A program made the position numbers and the translations under genes. From the NCBI GenBank assembly GCA_934352055.1, contig CAKRJY010000001.1, positions 1 to 64,000 on the forward strand: a stretch of 64,000 nt of DNA, written 5' to 3'. The stretch's first letter is position 1; each line of letters opens with the position of its first letter. Origin of the DNA: an uncultured Lachnospiraceae bacterium. GTDB lineage: Bacteria; Bacillota; Clostridia; Lachnospirales; Lachnospiraceae. The notes beneath the pieces are model-generated. The model ran no database searches, was not told the origin of the DNA, and saw only the letters and a program-made list of their open reading frames with translations. Positions 25,537 through 34,736 of this stretch are shown here, in pieces.

Positions 25537-27900
25537 TCATAGTTTTTTAAATTCTTTTACTATATAATCCCACGCCTGCTTTTTCTCTTCTGCTGTCTTA
25601 CCTTGTTTGTTAAAAAGCGTTGAAATTGCCGAACTTTCTGTTTCCCATAATTCCTTTAATGTATAGTCTGGTGCATACTGGATTGGGACTGCTGCCACAA
25701 GATTAATATCATCTCCGATTGCTTTGTTCATGATTTCTACAGCCTTTGGATTAGATACCAGTTTTCCGATTCCGGTAATCACATTCCAGCCAAAAGGATC
25801 ATGGCAAATCACTCGGATTTCCTTCGATAAAGCAATATCTCTGGACGAATTTCCAACTAAAATTCTATAGGTTCCGGGTTCTGTCACAAACTCTTCCAAA
25901 GCAGTGTGATAATGTGCAAGCTCCTCCTTTGACACACTCAGCGTAACTTCCGTTTTTTCTCCCGGCTGCAGATATACTTTTTGGAATCCTTTTAATTCTT
26001 TTTCCGGCTTGTCAAAGGATGATTTTGGAGAAGCCACATATAATTGCACAACTTCTGCTCCCACCATATTACCGGTATTTTCTACAGAAACCTTTACCAT
26101 AATATCTTCTTTTTCCACGTCCGTATCTTCTACCTGCAAATCAGAAAACGCAAAACTTGTATATGAAAGTCCGTAACCAAATGGGAAGAGTGGTTCTATC
26201 TTTCTGGCATCATACCATCGATATCCTACATAGATGCCTTCTCCATACCAGACTTCCTTGTTCTCTCCACCATAGTTCTTGTATGACGGTGTATCACAAT
26301 ATGCTTTTGGCCAGGTATCCGTCAGTTTTCCAGATGGATTGTACAATCCAAAAATGGCATCTGTCACAGCCTTTCCTCCTGCCTGCCCTGCAAAATATGG
26401 GCACAGAATTGCATTACAGTCCTGCACATATTCCGTAAGTGTAATCGGTCCTGACGAGTTGCAGACCAGAACCAGTTTTCTATTATGCTCTTTTGCTGCT
26501 TTAATAGCATTTTGCAGAGCTTCCTGATCCTCGACATCCATATCCATTGTTAATCGGTCTGCCCCTTCCTGCCCGTCTGCTCCTACAACAGCAACATATA
26601 AAGTTGTATCTTCTGATGGTGTTTGATATGACACATTTTCGTTTCCTAATATTTCCACTGCCCGGTCATACGGATTGCTAATGAAACTGGAAGGTACCTT
26701 GCCGCTTCCTTCTGAATTAGCTGCAAATTGCTTTGCCCTCTTTCCATAAAAGCAAATCTTTGTCTGCTCTAATTGAACCGGAAGCGTTCCGTCATTCTTA
26801 AGCAGAATCATTGCTTCTCTGGCTGCATTTTCCACAATTTTCTTTGCTTCTTCTAAATTAAATGACACCTCTTTTTTCTCAAGCATGCCACTCTTTAAAA
26901 TCACATACATGATACGACGACATGAATCATTTAAGACTTCTTCTGACAAACTTCCATCAGCAATCGCGTCCAAAATGCACTGAATACCACGAGGTCCCGG
27001 CATAGTAAGATCTGTTCCTGCAGCAAGTGCAGGTACCTGTTCATAAGAAGCTCCCCAGTCAGAAATTACACACCCTTCAAATTTCCACTCATCTTTTAAA
27101 ACATCTGTAAGAAGCCACTTGTTCATTGCGCAGGACTCATCATTGATCTTATTATATGCACTCATAACAGTAAGGGCTCCGGCATCAATACATGCTTTAA
27201 ATCCCGGCAGATAAATTTCACGAAGTGCCCGCATAGGAATCTTTTCATTAATCTTCAATCGATCTTTTTCCTGTGAGTTTGCCGCAAAATGTTTTGGATC
27301 GGCAATAACACCCTCATCCTGTAAACCACAAACAACTGCCTCGGCTATACGGCTGACCAGATATGGATCTTCCGAATAACTTTCTGTAAGGCGACCACAT
27401 AACGGATCCCTATGAATATTAATATTTGGAGACAAAATCAAATCCACGCCATATTTAACAAATTCTTTTGCTACTGTTTTTGCACATATATTTGCCACTT
27501 GCGGATTCCAGGTGCTTGCCTGTGAAATTCCTGTTGGATAACTGATAACATCATGTGTCTTTTTTCTCTCTATACCAGCTGCTGCCTCTTCCTTTGCCTT
27601 TTTTTGCATTTCGTTTACAGTCACCAATAGTCCGCCCATCGTGCCAAACGACTCTCTATCAAATTGCTCTCCTTTTTCCTTCTTTGCAGCCTCCAGCGCA
27701 CGATATGTCTTTTCTACTGTATACTGAAAAATATTTAAGCCATTACAACAGTCACTCGTCCATATACTAGGAATTCCATACTTTTCCATTGCCATGGAAC
27801 TCATCGGCGATCCTCCTATCACCAGACTTGCTTTCTCTTCCAATGACATCTCATTCAGTATCGCTTCCACAGATGCCATATCTTTTAACTTAGTTCCCAT
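25537..27900 (-). CDS. GH3 beta-glucosidase (cytoplasmic)
   Basis: 787 residues from the ATG at 27,900 (GGAGG 6 bases upstream; an earlier ATG at 27,924 has none). Domain order is the usual GH3 barrel, the alpha/beta sandwich and a fibronectin-III domain, plus about 60 extra residues at the end. KHFAANSQEKDR is the conserved KH motif, and the nucleophile Asp sits in GCVISDWGASYE (about residue 270). There is no signal peptide. It is the first gene of a two-gene unit with a GPH symporter and divergent from an AraC gene. The specificity (glucoside, xyloside or other) cannot be set from sequence alone. Confidence 0.92.
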   Translation of the reverse strand: MGTKLKDMASVEAILNEMSLEEKASLVIGGSPMSSMAMEKYGIPSIWTSDCCNGLNIFQYTVEKTYRALEAAKKEKGEQFDRESFGTMGGLLVTVNEMQKKAKEEAAAGIERKKTHDVISYPTGISQASTWNPQVANICAKTVAKEFVKYGVDLILSPNINIHRDPLCGRLTESYSEDPYLVSRIAEAVVCGLQDEGVIADPKHFAANSQEKDRLKINEKIPMRALREIYLPGFKACIDAGALTVMSAYNKINDESCAMNKWLLTDVLKDEWKFEGCVISDWGASYEQVPALAAGTDLTMPGPRGIQCILDAIADGSLSEEVLNDSCRRIMYVILKSGMLEKKEVSFNLEEAKKIVENAAREAMILLKNDGTLPVQLEQTKICFYGKRAKQFAANSEGSGKVPSSFISNPYDRAVEILGNENVSYQTPSEDTTLYVAVVGADGQEGADRLTMDMDVEDQEALQNAIKAAKEHNRKLVLVCNSSGPITLTEYVQDCNAILCPYFAGQAGGKAVTDAIFGLYNPSGKLTDTWPKAYCDTPSYKNYGGENKEVWYGEGIYVGYRWYDARKIEPLFPFGYGLSYTSFAFSDLQVEDTDVEKEDIMVKVSVENTGNMVGAEVVQLYVASPKSSFDKPEKELKGFQKVYLQPGEKTEVTLSVSKEELAHYHTALEEFVTEPGTYRILVGNSSRDIALSKEIRVICHDPFGWNVITGIGKLVSNPKAVEIMNKAIGDDINLVAAVPIQYAPDYTLKELWETESSAISTLFNKQGKTAEEKKQAWDYIVKEFKKL

Positions 27901-27978
27901 AGTTTTCCTCCAATACACTTTCATTGTCCAATGAATTATTTAATCTAATCTCATTATGTCTTGAAAAATGCCTTTTCA

Positions 27979-27996
27979 ATATCATATAATTGATAT
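27979..27996. promoter_or_regulatory. Palindromic operator candidate between GH3 and AraC genes
   Basis: ATATCA-TATAAT-TGATAT is a perfect inverted repeat in the 150-base divergent region. It overlaps a possible TTGAAA -35 box for the GH3 gene (minus strand, 27,974-27,979). Confidence 0.4.
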
Positions 27997-28053
27997 AAAT
28001 ATAATTTTTTTCACATTATACGAAGATTTTTAGTGAATACACGGAGCAATACA

Positions 28054-28860
28054 ATGGAAAGAGAGAAAATCACCCTTAGCAAAACCTATTTAAATCAATA
28101 TCAGGCTTCTTTTGAGAAAAGATACGAAGCTTTGGTTTTTGAACGACAAGAACATAGTTATCTTCATAATAGTGTAGAATGGGGAAACTGGATCTACGAT
28201 TGTCTAAAACAAAATGATATTGATAGTATGATTGATGCCTTAAGCACTGTTACAGTTGATTATCATCCGGGCAGATTGGCTGTCAACGATCTTCGTTCCA
28301 AGAAAAACCTTTTTATAGGCCTCATAACAGCTGTTTCCAATTGGGCAGCCAGAGATCGTCTGGTTGATAATGAACTTGTACTTACTGCTGCAGATGTATG
28401 TATTCTCATGTGTGAAGAAACCAATTCCTATCCTGAATTATTACAATGCGCCTATGCCGGTCTTGCTAAAATCAGTGATTTAATGAAGCAATACCGGGAA
28501 AGACAATATCATCCGCTAGTCAAAGCCACCAAAGAATATATTTATCAGCACCTGCATGGCGACATAAAATTAACAGATATCGCATCCTATCTCGGGGTTA
28601 CCTCCGGGCATCTGTCTCGTACCTTTCACCATGCAGAAGGAATTACTTTAAAACAATACATTACCGAAGAACGCATTCATCGTGCCAGAAACCTACTTCG
28701 TTACTCAGACTATCGTATCACCGAAATCGCTTCCTATCTTGCCTTTTCCTCACCTAGTCATTTTACCGAAGTATTCAAAGCTTCTACCGGCAAAACCCCT
28801 ACAGAATATCGTAGAGATTTTTCCACCTCTCCTATAGAAAAAAATCCTCCAAAAAAATAA
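28054..28860 (+). CDS. AraC-family transcriptional regulator (helical sensor type)
   Basis: About 268 residues from the ATG at 28,054 behind CGGAG (8-base spacing); a GTG at 28,033 is a weaker choice. The N-terminal part is helical, with the KKNLFIGLITAVSNWAARD stretch common in Firmicute sugar regulators of the YesN/AraC group. The C-terminus has two helix-turn-helix motifs (about 165-260), ending SSPSHFTEVFKASTGKTPTEYRR. It is divergent from the GH3/GPH unit, its likely target, and convergent with the DUF4432 epimerase gene. Confidence 0.9.
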   Translation: MEREKITLSKTYLNQYQASFEKRYEALVFERQEHSYLHNSVEWGNWIYDCLKQNDIDSMIDALSTVTVDYHPGRLAVNDLRSKKNLFIGLITAVSNWAARDRLVDNELVLTAADVCILMCEETNSYPELLQCAYAGLAKISDLMKQYRERQYHPLVKATKEYIYQHLHGDIKLTDIASYLGVTSGHLSRTFHHAEGITLKQYITEERIHRARNLLRYSDYRITEIASYLAFSSPSHFTEVFKASTGKTPTEYRRDFSTSPIEKNPPKK

Positions 28861-28891
28861 GGGAGAATCCTATCAAACGGATCTCCCTTAT
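28857..28891. terminator. Terminator between AraC and DUF4432 genes
   Basis: ATAAGGGAGA-ATCC pairs with GGAT-CTCCCTTAT with a one-base bulge. On the minus strand ATTTTTTTGG follows, so it mainly ends the aldolase-isomerase-kinase-epimerase transcript. Confidence 0.75.
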
Positions 28892-28897
28892 CTTCTT

Positions 28898-29860
28898 CTA
28901 TTCAAGTGTCACTTTTACCTGATACCTCTTTTTTTCACCCGGCTTTATAAACTTTAACATACCTGTACGGCGCATAACATCCCTTCCATCAGGATAACAA
29001 TTTCCGCACTCTAAACCCAGCACGTAATCCCGTACCCCCATCATTTTCCATTCCACAAAACCATCCAGTTCTTTTGCATCAAAAGATATACTAAGTCTTG
29101 TTTTCAGTTTCGGTTGATAAATGGTTGCCATTCCACGCGCATCTGCAAACCGGTGATAGTAACAGCGTTCCTGATAGCCTGCTGTTGGCTTTTCTATCTG
29201 CATCCAGTGCTCGATATCTTCTTTTGCATGTTCATTTCTTGGTCTTACTTCTACCGAAGGAATTATCAATTCACTGTCTTCATCCAGAAGCGGGTATCCC
29301 ATATTCATATGATATAATATTTCAAATGGTATTTCCTGATCCCCTGTATTTTCAATTTCATCAGAAATTGTAAATGTATTCTCTGTCTTAGACAAACAAA
29401 TTGTCCTTCTTAATGCCAGTTTTCTGCCAAAGATTGTTTCGTCGTATGTCACCAGATGCAAACAAATTTCTTCTTCATTCTCTGTCACATAAGACTGCGC
29501 ACAGGGTTGATTTGCAATACTTCCATGCAAAGGAATTTCCTCTCCCTCATCACAACAGGGAGTACCTACGCCCTGCAATCCACATGTTGTCAAAAATCCT
29601 GCTGTAAAAGATTGAAGCCAGTGATCTCCTATAGCATCATAGTAGGCTGGGGCTACATAGCCACAAGGACTCATATAATTCATCTGTATACCCCGAAAAC
29701 GTAATCTCGTAATATCTCCGCCACGATCAGGAGACACCGTCAATTCTATTCCTTTTCCATTATATGCTTCATAAAGACGCATACCATCACCTTTTGCTCC
29801 TACAAGTCGATGCTCTTCTACACCACAGACCTGACTTCTATGACCTATATAGGGATTCAT
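28898..29860 (-). CDS. DUF4432 family aldose epimerase-like protein
   Basis: 320 residues of the galactose-mutarotase-like beta-sandwich fold. VSPDRGGDITRLRFRGIQMNY near residue 40, LHGSIANQP (about 112) and ILYHMNMGYPLL (about 182) give the histidines of the active site seen in aldose 1-epimerase relatives, matching the DUF4432 group. It is the last gene of the unit with an FGGY kinase (32-base gap), an isomerase and an aldolase. It most likely interconverts anomers of the sugar that the isomerase uses. The exact substrate is unknown. Confidence 0.82.
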   Translation of the reverse strand: MNPYIGHRSQVCGVEEHRLVGAKGDGMRLYEAYNGKGIELTVSPDRGGDITRLRFRGIQMNYMSPCGYVAPAYYDAIGDHWLQSFTAGFLTTCGLQGVGTPCCDEGEEIPLHGSIANQPCAQSYVTENEEEICLHLVTYDETIFGRKLALRRTICLSKTENTFTISDEIENTGDQEIPFEILYHMNMGYPLLDEDSELIIPSVEVRPRNEHAKEDIEHWMQIEKPTAGYQERCYYHRFADARGMATIYQPKLKTRLSISFDAKELDGFVEWKMMGVRDYVLGLECGNCYPDGRDVMRRTGMLKFIKPGEKKRYQVKVTLE

Positions 29861-29892
29861 TATTCTCTCCTCCTCTTCTTCACACCTTGCAT

Positions 29893-31410
29893 TTATACCA
29901 ACGGCCGGATAGCATCATACAATTTTTCATATCTTGCAAAATGCGCCATATATTTTTCATGCTGTTCCTTTCTTGGTTCATAAATCTTTGTTTTTTCTAC
30001 CATATGCTGTGCTGCATCTTCCAGATCATAAAATATTCCTATGGCAATTCCCGTCATCATGGCACACCCCACAGTTCCGGCATCTACCGTGTTAAGCGCC
30101 ACAAATGGAACATTTAATACATCTGCTTTCATCTGCATCCACACAGCAGAATGCGCGCCTCCGCCTGTTGCATGAAATCTTTTGTAACAAATACCTGTTG
30201 TTTTTAGGTATTGATAAGTCTGGAACATTTCATAACAAACGCCTTCCAGACATCCCATGTAAATCTCTTCCACAGTTGTATCGGTAGTCAACCCCAGCAC
30301 AGCCCCCTTGGAACCGATATCCATATAGGGTGTTGCCGCCCCTGCAAAATGAGGCAATACTAAAAGACCGCTTGGTTCATCCTCTGCAAATCCCATTTTT
30401 TTCATTTTGGCAGCATATTTTTCTTCCAATAACATATTTACTGTTTTATTCTGTTCTTTTGCCTCTATGATTTCCTGCTTTGCCAAGGTTTTTGTACACC
30501 ATTGTGTCAAGGCTCCCCCTGTATATGAAAATGCATAAGTCACATACTTACCGGGCACGACATAGGGAACTGTTGCAAAATATCCCTTGTACAATTCTTT
30601 TATATCCGGTCTGGCATCAAAAATAGGTGTCATACATTCCACCGTTCCTGCACCGTCCACAGCAACATCTGAAGTAAAAGCTCCGGCACCGATTGCGGCT
30701 GCCACCTGATCCTGCGCCACTGACACAATCATCGTATTTTCAGACAAACCTGTTCGTTCTGCCATTTGTTTTTTTATTTTCCCTGCTGGTGTTCCTGTCG
30801 GCACGACCTTGGAAAATAGTTTTTTATCTACATCTGCTGCACGTACAACCTCATCACTCCAGCTAAGATGCGTCACATCAAATGCCATAGAACGAGTAGC
30901 AAGCGAATAATCAATCTGCGCCACACCGCTTAACACAAAAACAATAAAATCTTCCACCTGAAACATATGCCTGGCAGCATAATAAATCTCCGGTTTATGC
31001 TTTTTCATCCACATCAGTTTACAGATACCATACATCTCATGAGGACGTAATCCTGTAATTTCAGCAATGTGCATATCTCCTAGCTTTTCTATCAGTTCCT
31101 GACACTCTTCTTTTCCTCTTGGATCTGTATAGAGCATAGCAACATCCAAAGGATTTCCTTCTTCATCTGTCAGCACAAAAGTTTCTCCAAAAGATGTGAC
31201 ACCCAGACCAATAATATCCGGATATCTGAATGCCATCTCAGAAACGACATGTAAAACTGCATCCCGAAGCACCCACATATCGATTTCATGGCCTGACATA
31301 CTTCGCTTTACCGGGTAATCCTGATAAGCCTGATCCAGATACTTACCCCTTTCATCAAAAACCGTACATTTACATCCGGTTGTGCCAATATCAAGTCCAG
31401 CAATTTTCAT
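29893..31410 (-). CDS. FGGY-family carbohydrate kinase
   Basis: 505 residues from the ATG at 31,410, with GAGGTG 6 bases upstream; a GTG-type start 45 bases earlier is unlikely. It has two actin-like halves: GLDIGTTGCKC at the start (phosphate 1) and ATGGGAHSAVWMQMKADVL near residue 405 (adenosine site). The catalytic Asp lies in VAVDGAGTVECM (about 240). It is xylulokinase-like in length and layout and phosphorylates a ketose. The neighbouring isomerase and class II aldolase suggest the ketose is made by the former and its phosphate split by the latter. The sugar is not identified. Confidence 0.88.
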   Translation of the reverse strand: MKIAGLDIGTTGCKCTVFDERGKYLDQAYQDYPVKRSMSGHEIDMWVLRDAVLHVVSEMAFRYPDIIGLGVTSFGETFVLTDEEGNPLDVAMLYTDPRGKEECQELIEKLGDMHIAEITGLRPHEMYGICKLMWMKKHKPEIYYAARHMFQVEDFIVFVLSGVAQIDYSLATRSMAFDVTHLSWSDEVVRAADVDKKLFSKVVPTGTPAGKIKKQMAERTGLSENTMIVSVAQDQVAAAIGAGAFTSDVAVDGAGTVECMTPIFDARPDIKELYKGYFATVPYVVPGKYVTYAFSYTGGALTQWCTKTLAKQEIIEAKEQNKTVNMLLEEKYAAKMKKMGFAEDEPSGLLVLPHFAGAATPYMDIGSKGAVLGLTTDTTVEEIYMGCLEGVCYEMFQTYQYLKTTGICYKRFHATGGGAHSAVWMQMKADVLNVPFVALNTVDAGTVGCAMMTGIAIGIFYDLEDAAQHMVEKTKIYEPRKEQHEKYMAHFARYEKLYDAIRPLV

Positions 31411-31433
31411 CTTCTTCACCTCGCCAAGTACTT

Positions 31434-32840
31434 TTATGCATCGATATCTACCCACTCATAACCTAAATATGTCGTAAATGCCTCTTTTAAAATTTCTTTC
31501 ATATGTCCAACACCAACGCAAGTATGATGTTTGAAACCTCCCCTTGCAAGTCGTATCATCTTGTCCTGCATATTTTCCATTTTACACACACCTGCACAGC
31601 CAAAATAAGCATCTTCAATTGGATCGTCCGTAAACTCTGCTTCGCTGGCATAAATCACAATCTTACCATCCACTGTCAGACAATTTGAAATTGTTGTCTT
31701 CATTGGACGGATTCTTCCTTCATTCGTTCCCCAACCAGAACCCGGATCCTCCTTTGCAAACATTTTATGCTCTGTGACCTTACCCTTTTCCGTCATAAGC
31801 CCCTGTGCCGTCGATCCACAATGGAATAAAATGACTTTATTTTCATCATCTCCATAATTATTATTCCAATCTAGAACTGCAGTTGGTTCTTCACTTGCCA
31901 ATGCCATAGCACGCATAGAAATGGCGGACGTCAGATCAATCTCGCAAGAAGTCACAATACCTCTGTCGTTCAATTCTGATAACAGAACGCATGGACACAC
32001 ACGAAGGATTGTTTCCATTTCGTTCCAGCAACGAATGGCCAGCGCATCCAGATGATAGCTTTCAATATACGAATCGATGACAACAGAAATCTTTGCCAGA
32101 GTGTTCCTGTTTTCCTCCGGAACACCACTAAAATCTGCGTACTGCATCAAATGTGCTTTTTTTGCCAAAACAGCCTCGTCCTGATCAGACAGTGCATTCA
32201 CTTTAAAGATTAGTTCTGACAGATCGAATGCTTCCACCGTAATTCCATTTTTCTGTAACCCCACTTCATCAAACCTTGTCGTCTTAAAAGCAGTTGTTCG
32301 AGCACCTATGCAGCCAATAGTAAAGCGTTTCATGCCATTAACAACGCGACAAATAGCTGCAAAATCCCGCAGATTTTCTTGGAACTTTGGTGACAATGGA
32401 TGCACAACATGTGGCTTTAGTACTGTAAATGGCACCTGATACTGCGTAAAAACATCTGTCACAGAAAACTTGCCGCAAAAAGCATCGCGTCGATGTGCAA
32501 AATCCATTTTTCCTATTTCATCCGGATACGCCTGCATCAAAATTGGAACGCCTGCATCCTGTAAAGCTGTAATTGCACCATTTTCGTCTGCAAAAATTGG
32601 CATAGAAAAAATGACTCCATCATATTCTCCCTCATGTTTTTTTAGCCATTCTGCATACATAGCCCCCTCATCTCTGGTTTCAATTCCACCATATCTGGTG
32701 AGTTCTGCATCCATCGCTATATAGTCATATCCTGCTTCCGTCACCGCCTGAATCATATCCTCTCTTGCTCCGTAAATCAGTTCTCCCGGCATAAATCCCC
32801 TATTACAAAATGCAAGTGCAAATGTCATTTTCTTGTTCAT
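31434..32840 (-). CDS. L-fucose/L-arabinose isomerase-like sugar isomerase
   Basis: About 468 residues of the FucI-like fold. The metal-binding acids are likely Glu in RCWNEMETIL (about 285) and Asp in AVLDWNNNYG (about 330). A His lies in GGFKHHTCVGVGH near the C-terminus. It differs from true fucose isomerase (about 590 residues) and from AraA (about 500). ATG 32,840 has GGAAAG upstream; ATG 32,852 is also possible. It lies between the aldolase (43-base gap) and the kinase (23-base gap). It should turn an imported aldose into a ketose, but which one cannot be told; the shortened form suggests a sugar other than fucose. Confidence 0.82.
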   Translation of the reverse strand: MNKKMTFALAFCNRGFMPGELIYGAREDMIQAVTEAGYDYIAMDAELTRYGGIETRDEGAMYAEWLKKHEGEYDGVIFSMPIFADENGAITALQDAGVPILMQAYPDEIGKMDFAHRRDAFCGKFSVTDVFTQYQVPFTVLKPHVVHPLSPKFQENLRDFAAICRVVNGMKRFTIGCIGARTTAFKTTRFDEVGLQKNGITVEAFDLSELIFKVNALSDQDEAVLAKKAHLMQYADFSGVPEENRNTLAKISVVIDSYIESYHLDALAIRCWNEMETILRVCPCVLLSELNDRGIVTSCEIDLTSAISMRAMALASEEPTAVLDWNNNYGDDENKVILFHCGSTAQGLMTEKGKVTEHKMFAKEDPGSGWGTNEGRIRPMKTTISNCLTVDGKIVIYASEAEFTDDPIEDAYFGCAGVCKMENMQDKMIRLARGGFKHHTCVGVGHMKEILKEAFTTYLGYEWVDIDA

Positions 32841-32883
32841 TTTTCTTTCCATCCTTTCCTAATTTTTATTTTAGATTTCATAG

Positions 32884-33750
32884 CTATTTTACTAATGCAA
32901 ACGTCTGCATAGCACTCTGTACATTTTCTTTCATTGCTTCTCTTGCCACCATATACATAGATGAAAAAAAGATAGGTTCCTTTTTCTCCTGCTTTGCAAG
33001 GTAATCTGCAACAGCGTTTCCACCTGCCTTGTCCATATAAGTAAAATAATTAATTTTTCTTACGCCGGCTTCCACTGCCTTATGATAATCCTCTGTGCTA
33101 ACCCCCGAACCACCGTGCATAACGATAGGAATATTACCACACTTTTTTCTAACATTTCTGACTACATCAAAATCCAATCTTGGTTCGCACAGATAAATAC
33201 CATGGGTCGTACCAAAAGAACATGCCAGCGCATCAATTCCTGTCTCCGTCACAAAGGAAGACGCCTGTTCCGGGTCTGTATAAATTTTGGTTTCATCTTC
33301 TTCACCACTATGGTCTCCACTTCCCGATTCTCTCCTTCCCATAGAGCCAAGTTCTGCCTCTACGCCAGCCCCATATTTTCTTGCCATTGCAACTGCCTTT
33401 TTTGTATTCGCAAGATTTTCTTCATATGAGAGGACAGACCCATCATACATAATGCCGGTAAAACCAATTTCAAGTGCCTTTGCCAGATATTCCAATGTTT
33501 CTCCATGATCTAAATGTACACAAACCGGTATGCTTGCCTTTTTTGCCATATTTACCATAATTGGTCCTATCGTATCCAATGGTACCCATGGTTCATGGCA
33601 CTGTGCAAACTGGATAATAATTGGAAGTTGCAGTTCTTCTGCTGCAGCCAGTTCTGCCTCAATCGCTTCTAGCCCGGAAGCATTAAATGAGCCAATTGCA
33701 ATCTTTTTCTTCTCTGCAATTTCCAAGATTTCCTTTAACGTTACTAACAT
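32884..33750 (-). CDS. Class II ketose-bisphosphate aldolase family protein
   Basis: 288 residues from the ATG at 33,750 (GGAG 8 bases upstream), the usual length for the FBA/GatY/KbaY family. HLDHGE (about 79-84), EAELGSMG, FGTTHG and VMHGGSG carry the zinc- and substrate-binding residues, and KINYFT ends the conserved core. It probably splits a phosphorylated ketose into a triose phosphate and an aldehyde. It is the first gene of the unit and divergent from an AraC/PocR regulator. True fucose and rhamnose pathways use a different aldolase fold (AraD-like), so this is not one of those. Confidence 0.88.
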   Translation of the reverse strand: MLVTLKEILEIAEKKKIAIGSFNASGLEAIEAELAAAEELQLPIIIQFAQCHEPWVPLDTIGPIMVNMAKKASIPVCVHLDHGETLEYLAKALEIGFTGIMYDGSVLSYEENLANTKKAVAMARKYGAGVEAELGSMGRRESGSGDHSGEEDETKIYTDPEQASSFVTETGIDALACSFGTTHGIYLCEPRLDFDVVRNVRKKCGNIPIVMHGGSGVSTEDYHKAVEAGVRKINYFTYMDKAGGNAVADYLAKQEKKEPIFFSSMYMVAREAMKENVQSAMQTFALVK

Positions 33751-33794
33751 TTCCTTCACTCCTTTATCCATATTTATATACTGCATCATAGACT

Positions 33795-33822
33795 TTGACA
33801 TTGAAAAGAAATAGTGTATTAT
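33795..33822 (+). promoter_or_regulatory. Promoter of the AraC/PocR regulator
   Basis: Perfect TTGACA at 33,795-33,800, 16-base spacer, TATTAT at 33,817-33,822, about 40 bases before the start codon at 33,864. Confidence 0.65.
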
Positions 33823-33863
33823 GTACTTAAAAACTGTAAATTTGTTTTGGAGAAATGCTATAA

Positions 33864-34736
33864 ATGGATATGCTGACTTTAAATCTTAACAAAGATGCTT
33901 TGTTAGATCTTATGAAAAATTTTTATTTACTTACGAATATCAAAATCGCTCTTTTCGACTTGGATGGATATGAGATTCTGTCTTACCCAAAGGAACATTG
34001 TGCCTTTTGCGCCAAAATACGCTCTTACAAAAAAGGCAACGCTAATTGCATCCAAAGTAACCGGAATTCTTTTGCACGATGCCAGCAGACACAGACCTTA
34101 GAGATCTTTCATTGTCATGCCGGCTTATTAGAAACTACGGCACCACTCATTGACAACGGACAGATCATTGGCTATATCATGATTGGACAATTCACGGAAA
34201 ATCCGGATCATGACAAACTCATTTCTTCCCTCCGCCTCTATCTGCAATCCTATACCTCTCATACTTTTTGCGATTCGGATCCTATTTTTAACATGGTATA
34301 CAAAAGTTCGGAACAAATTCTAGCTACTGCCAAAATCCTTGAGGCATGTACTCTCTATGTATTATTTCGGGACATGGTATCCCTGCAACGTCAAAATTTT
34401 GTACAAAATCTGGATTGTTTTCTGTTGGCGCATCTGGCGGAGGATCTGTCAATCGAAAGACTGACAAAAGAATTTCATATCAGCAAAAATAAGCTCTATG
34501 AATCATGTAATAAATATATGCAAATTGGTATTGCAGAACATATTCGGGAATTACGTTTGGCGGAGGCCAAACGACTTTTAAAAGAAACAACCCTGTCCGT
34601 TCACGAAATATCAGACAGGGTTGGTTTTAATGATTATAATTATTTTTGTCGTATTTTCAAGAAGTACATTGGTACTTCCGCTGGGAAATATCGAAAAGAG
34701 CAGTCCAATTACCACTCAAATTTCTTAGCAAAGTAA
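33864..34736 (+). CDS. AraC-family regulator with PocR ligand-binding domain
   Basis: 290 residues. Residues 10-160 match a PocR-type sensing domain, with cysteines and histidine in CAFCAKIRS, NANCIQSNR and FHCHAGLLETTAPL. The final 100 residues hold the AraC DNA-binding domain ending NYFCRIFKKYIGTSAGKYRKE. It is divergent from the aldolase-isomerase-kinase-epimerase unit, its probable target. Its last 28 bases overlap the end of glyS on the other strand, so the two genes have interlocked tails with no room for a terminator between them. Confidence 0.9.
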   Translation: MDMLTLNLNKDALLDLMKNFYLLTNIKIALFDLDGYEILSYPKEHCAFCAKIRSYKKGNANCIQSNRNSFARCQQTQTLEIFHCHAGLLETTAPLIDNGQIIGYIMIGQFTENPDHDKLISSLRLYLQSYTSHTFCDSDPIFNMVYKSSEQILATAKILEACTLYVLFRDMVSLQRQNFVQNLDCFLLAHLAEDLSIERLTKEFHISKNKLYESCNKYMQIGIAEHIRELRLAEAKRLLKETTLSVHEISDRVGFNDYNYFCRIFKKYIGTSAGKYRKEQSNYHSNFLAK

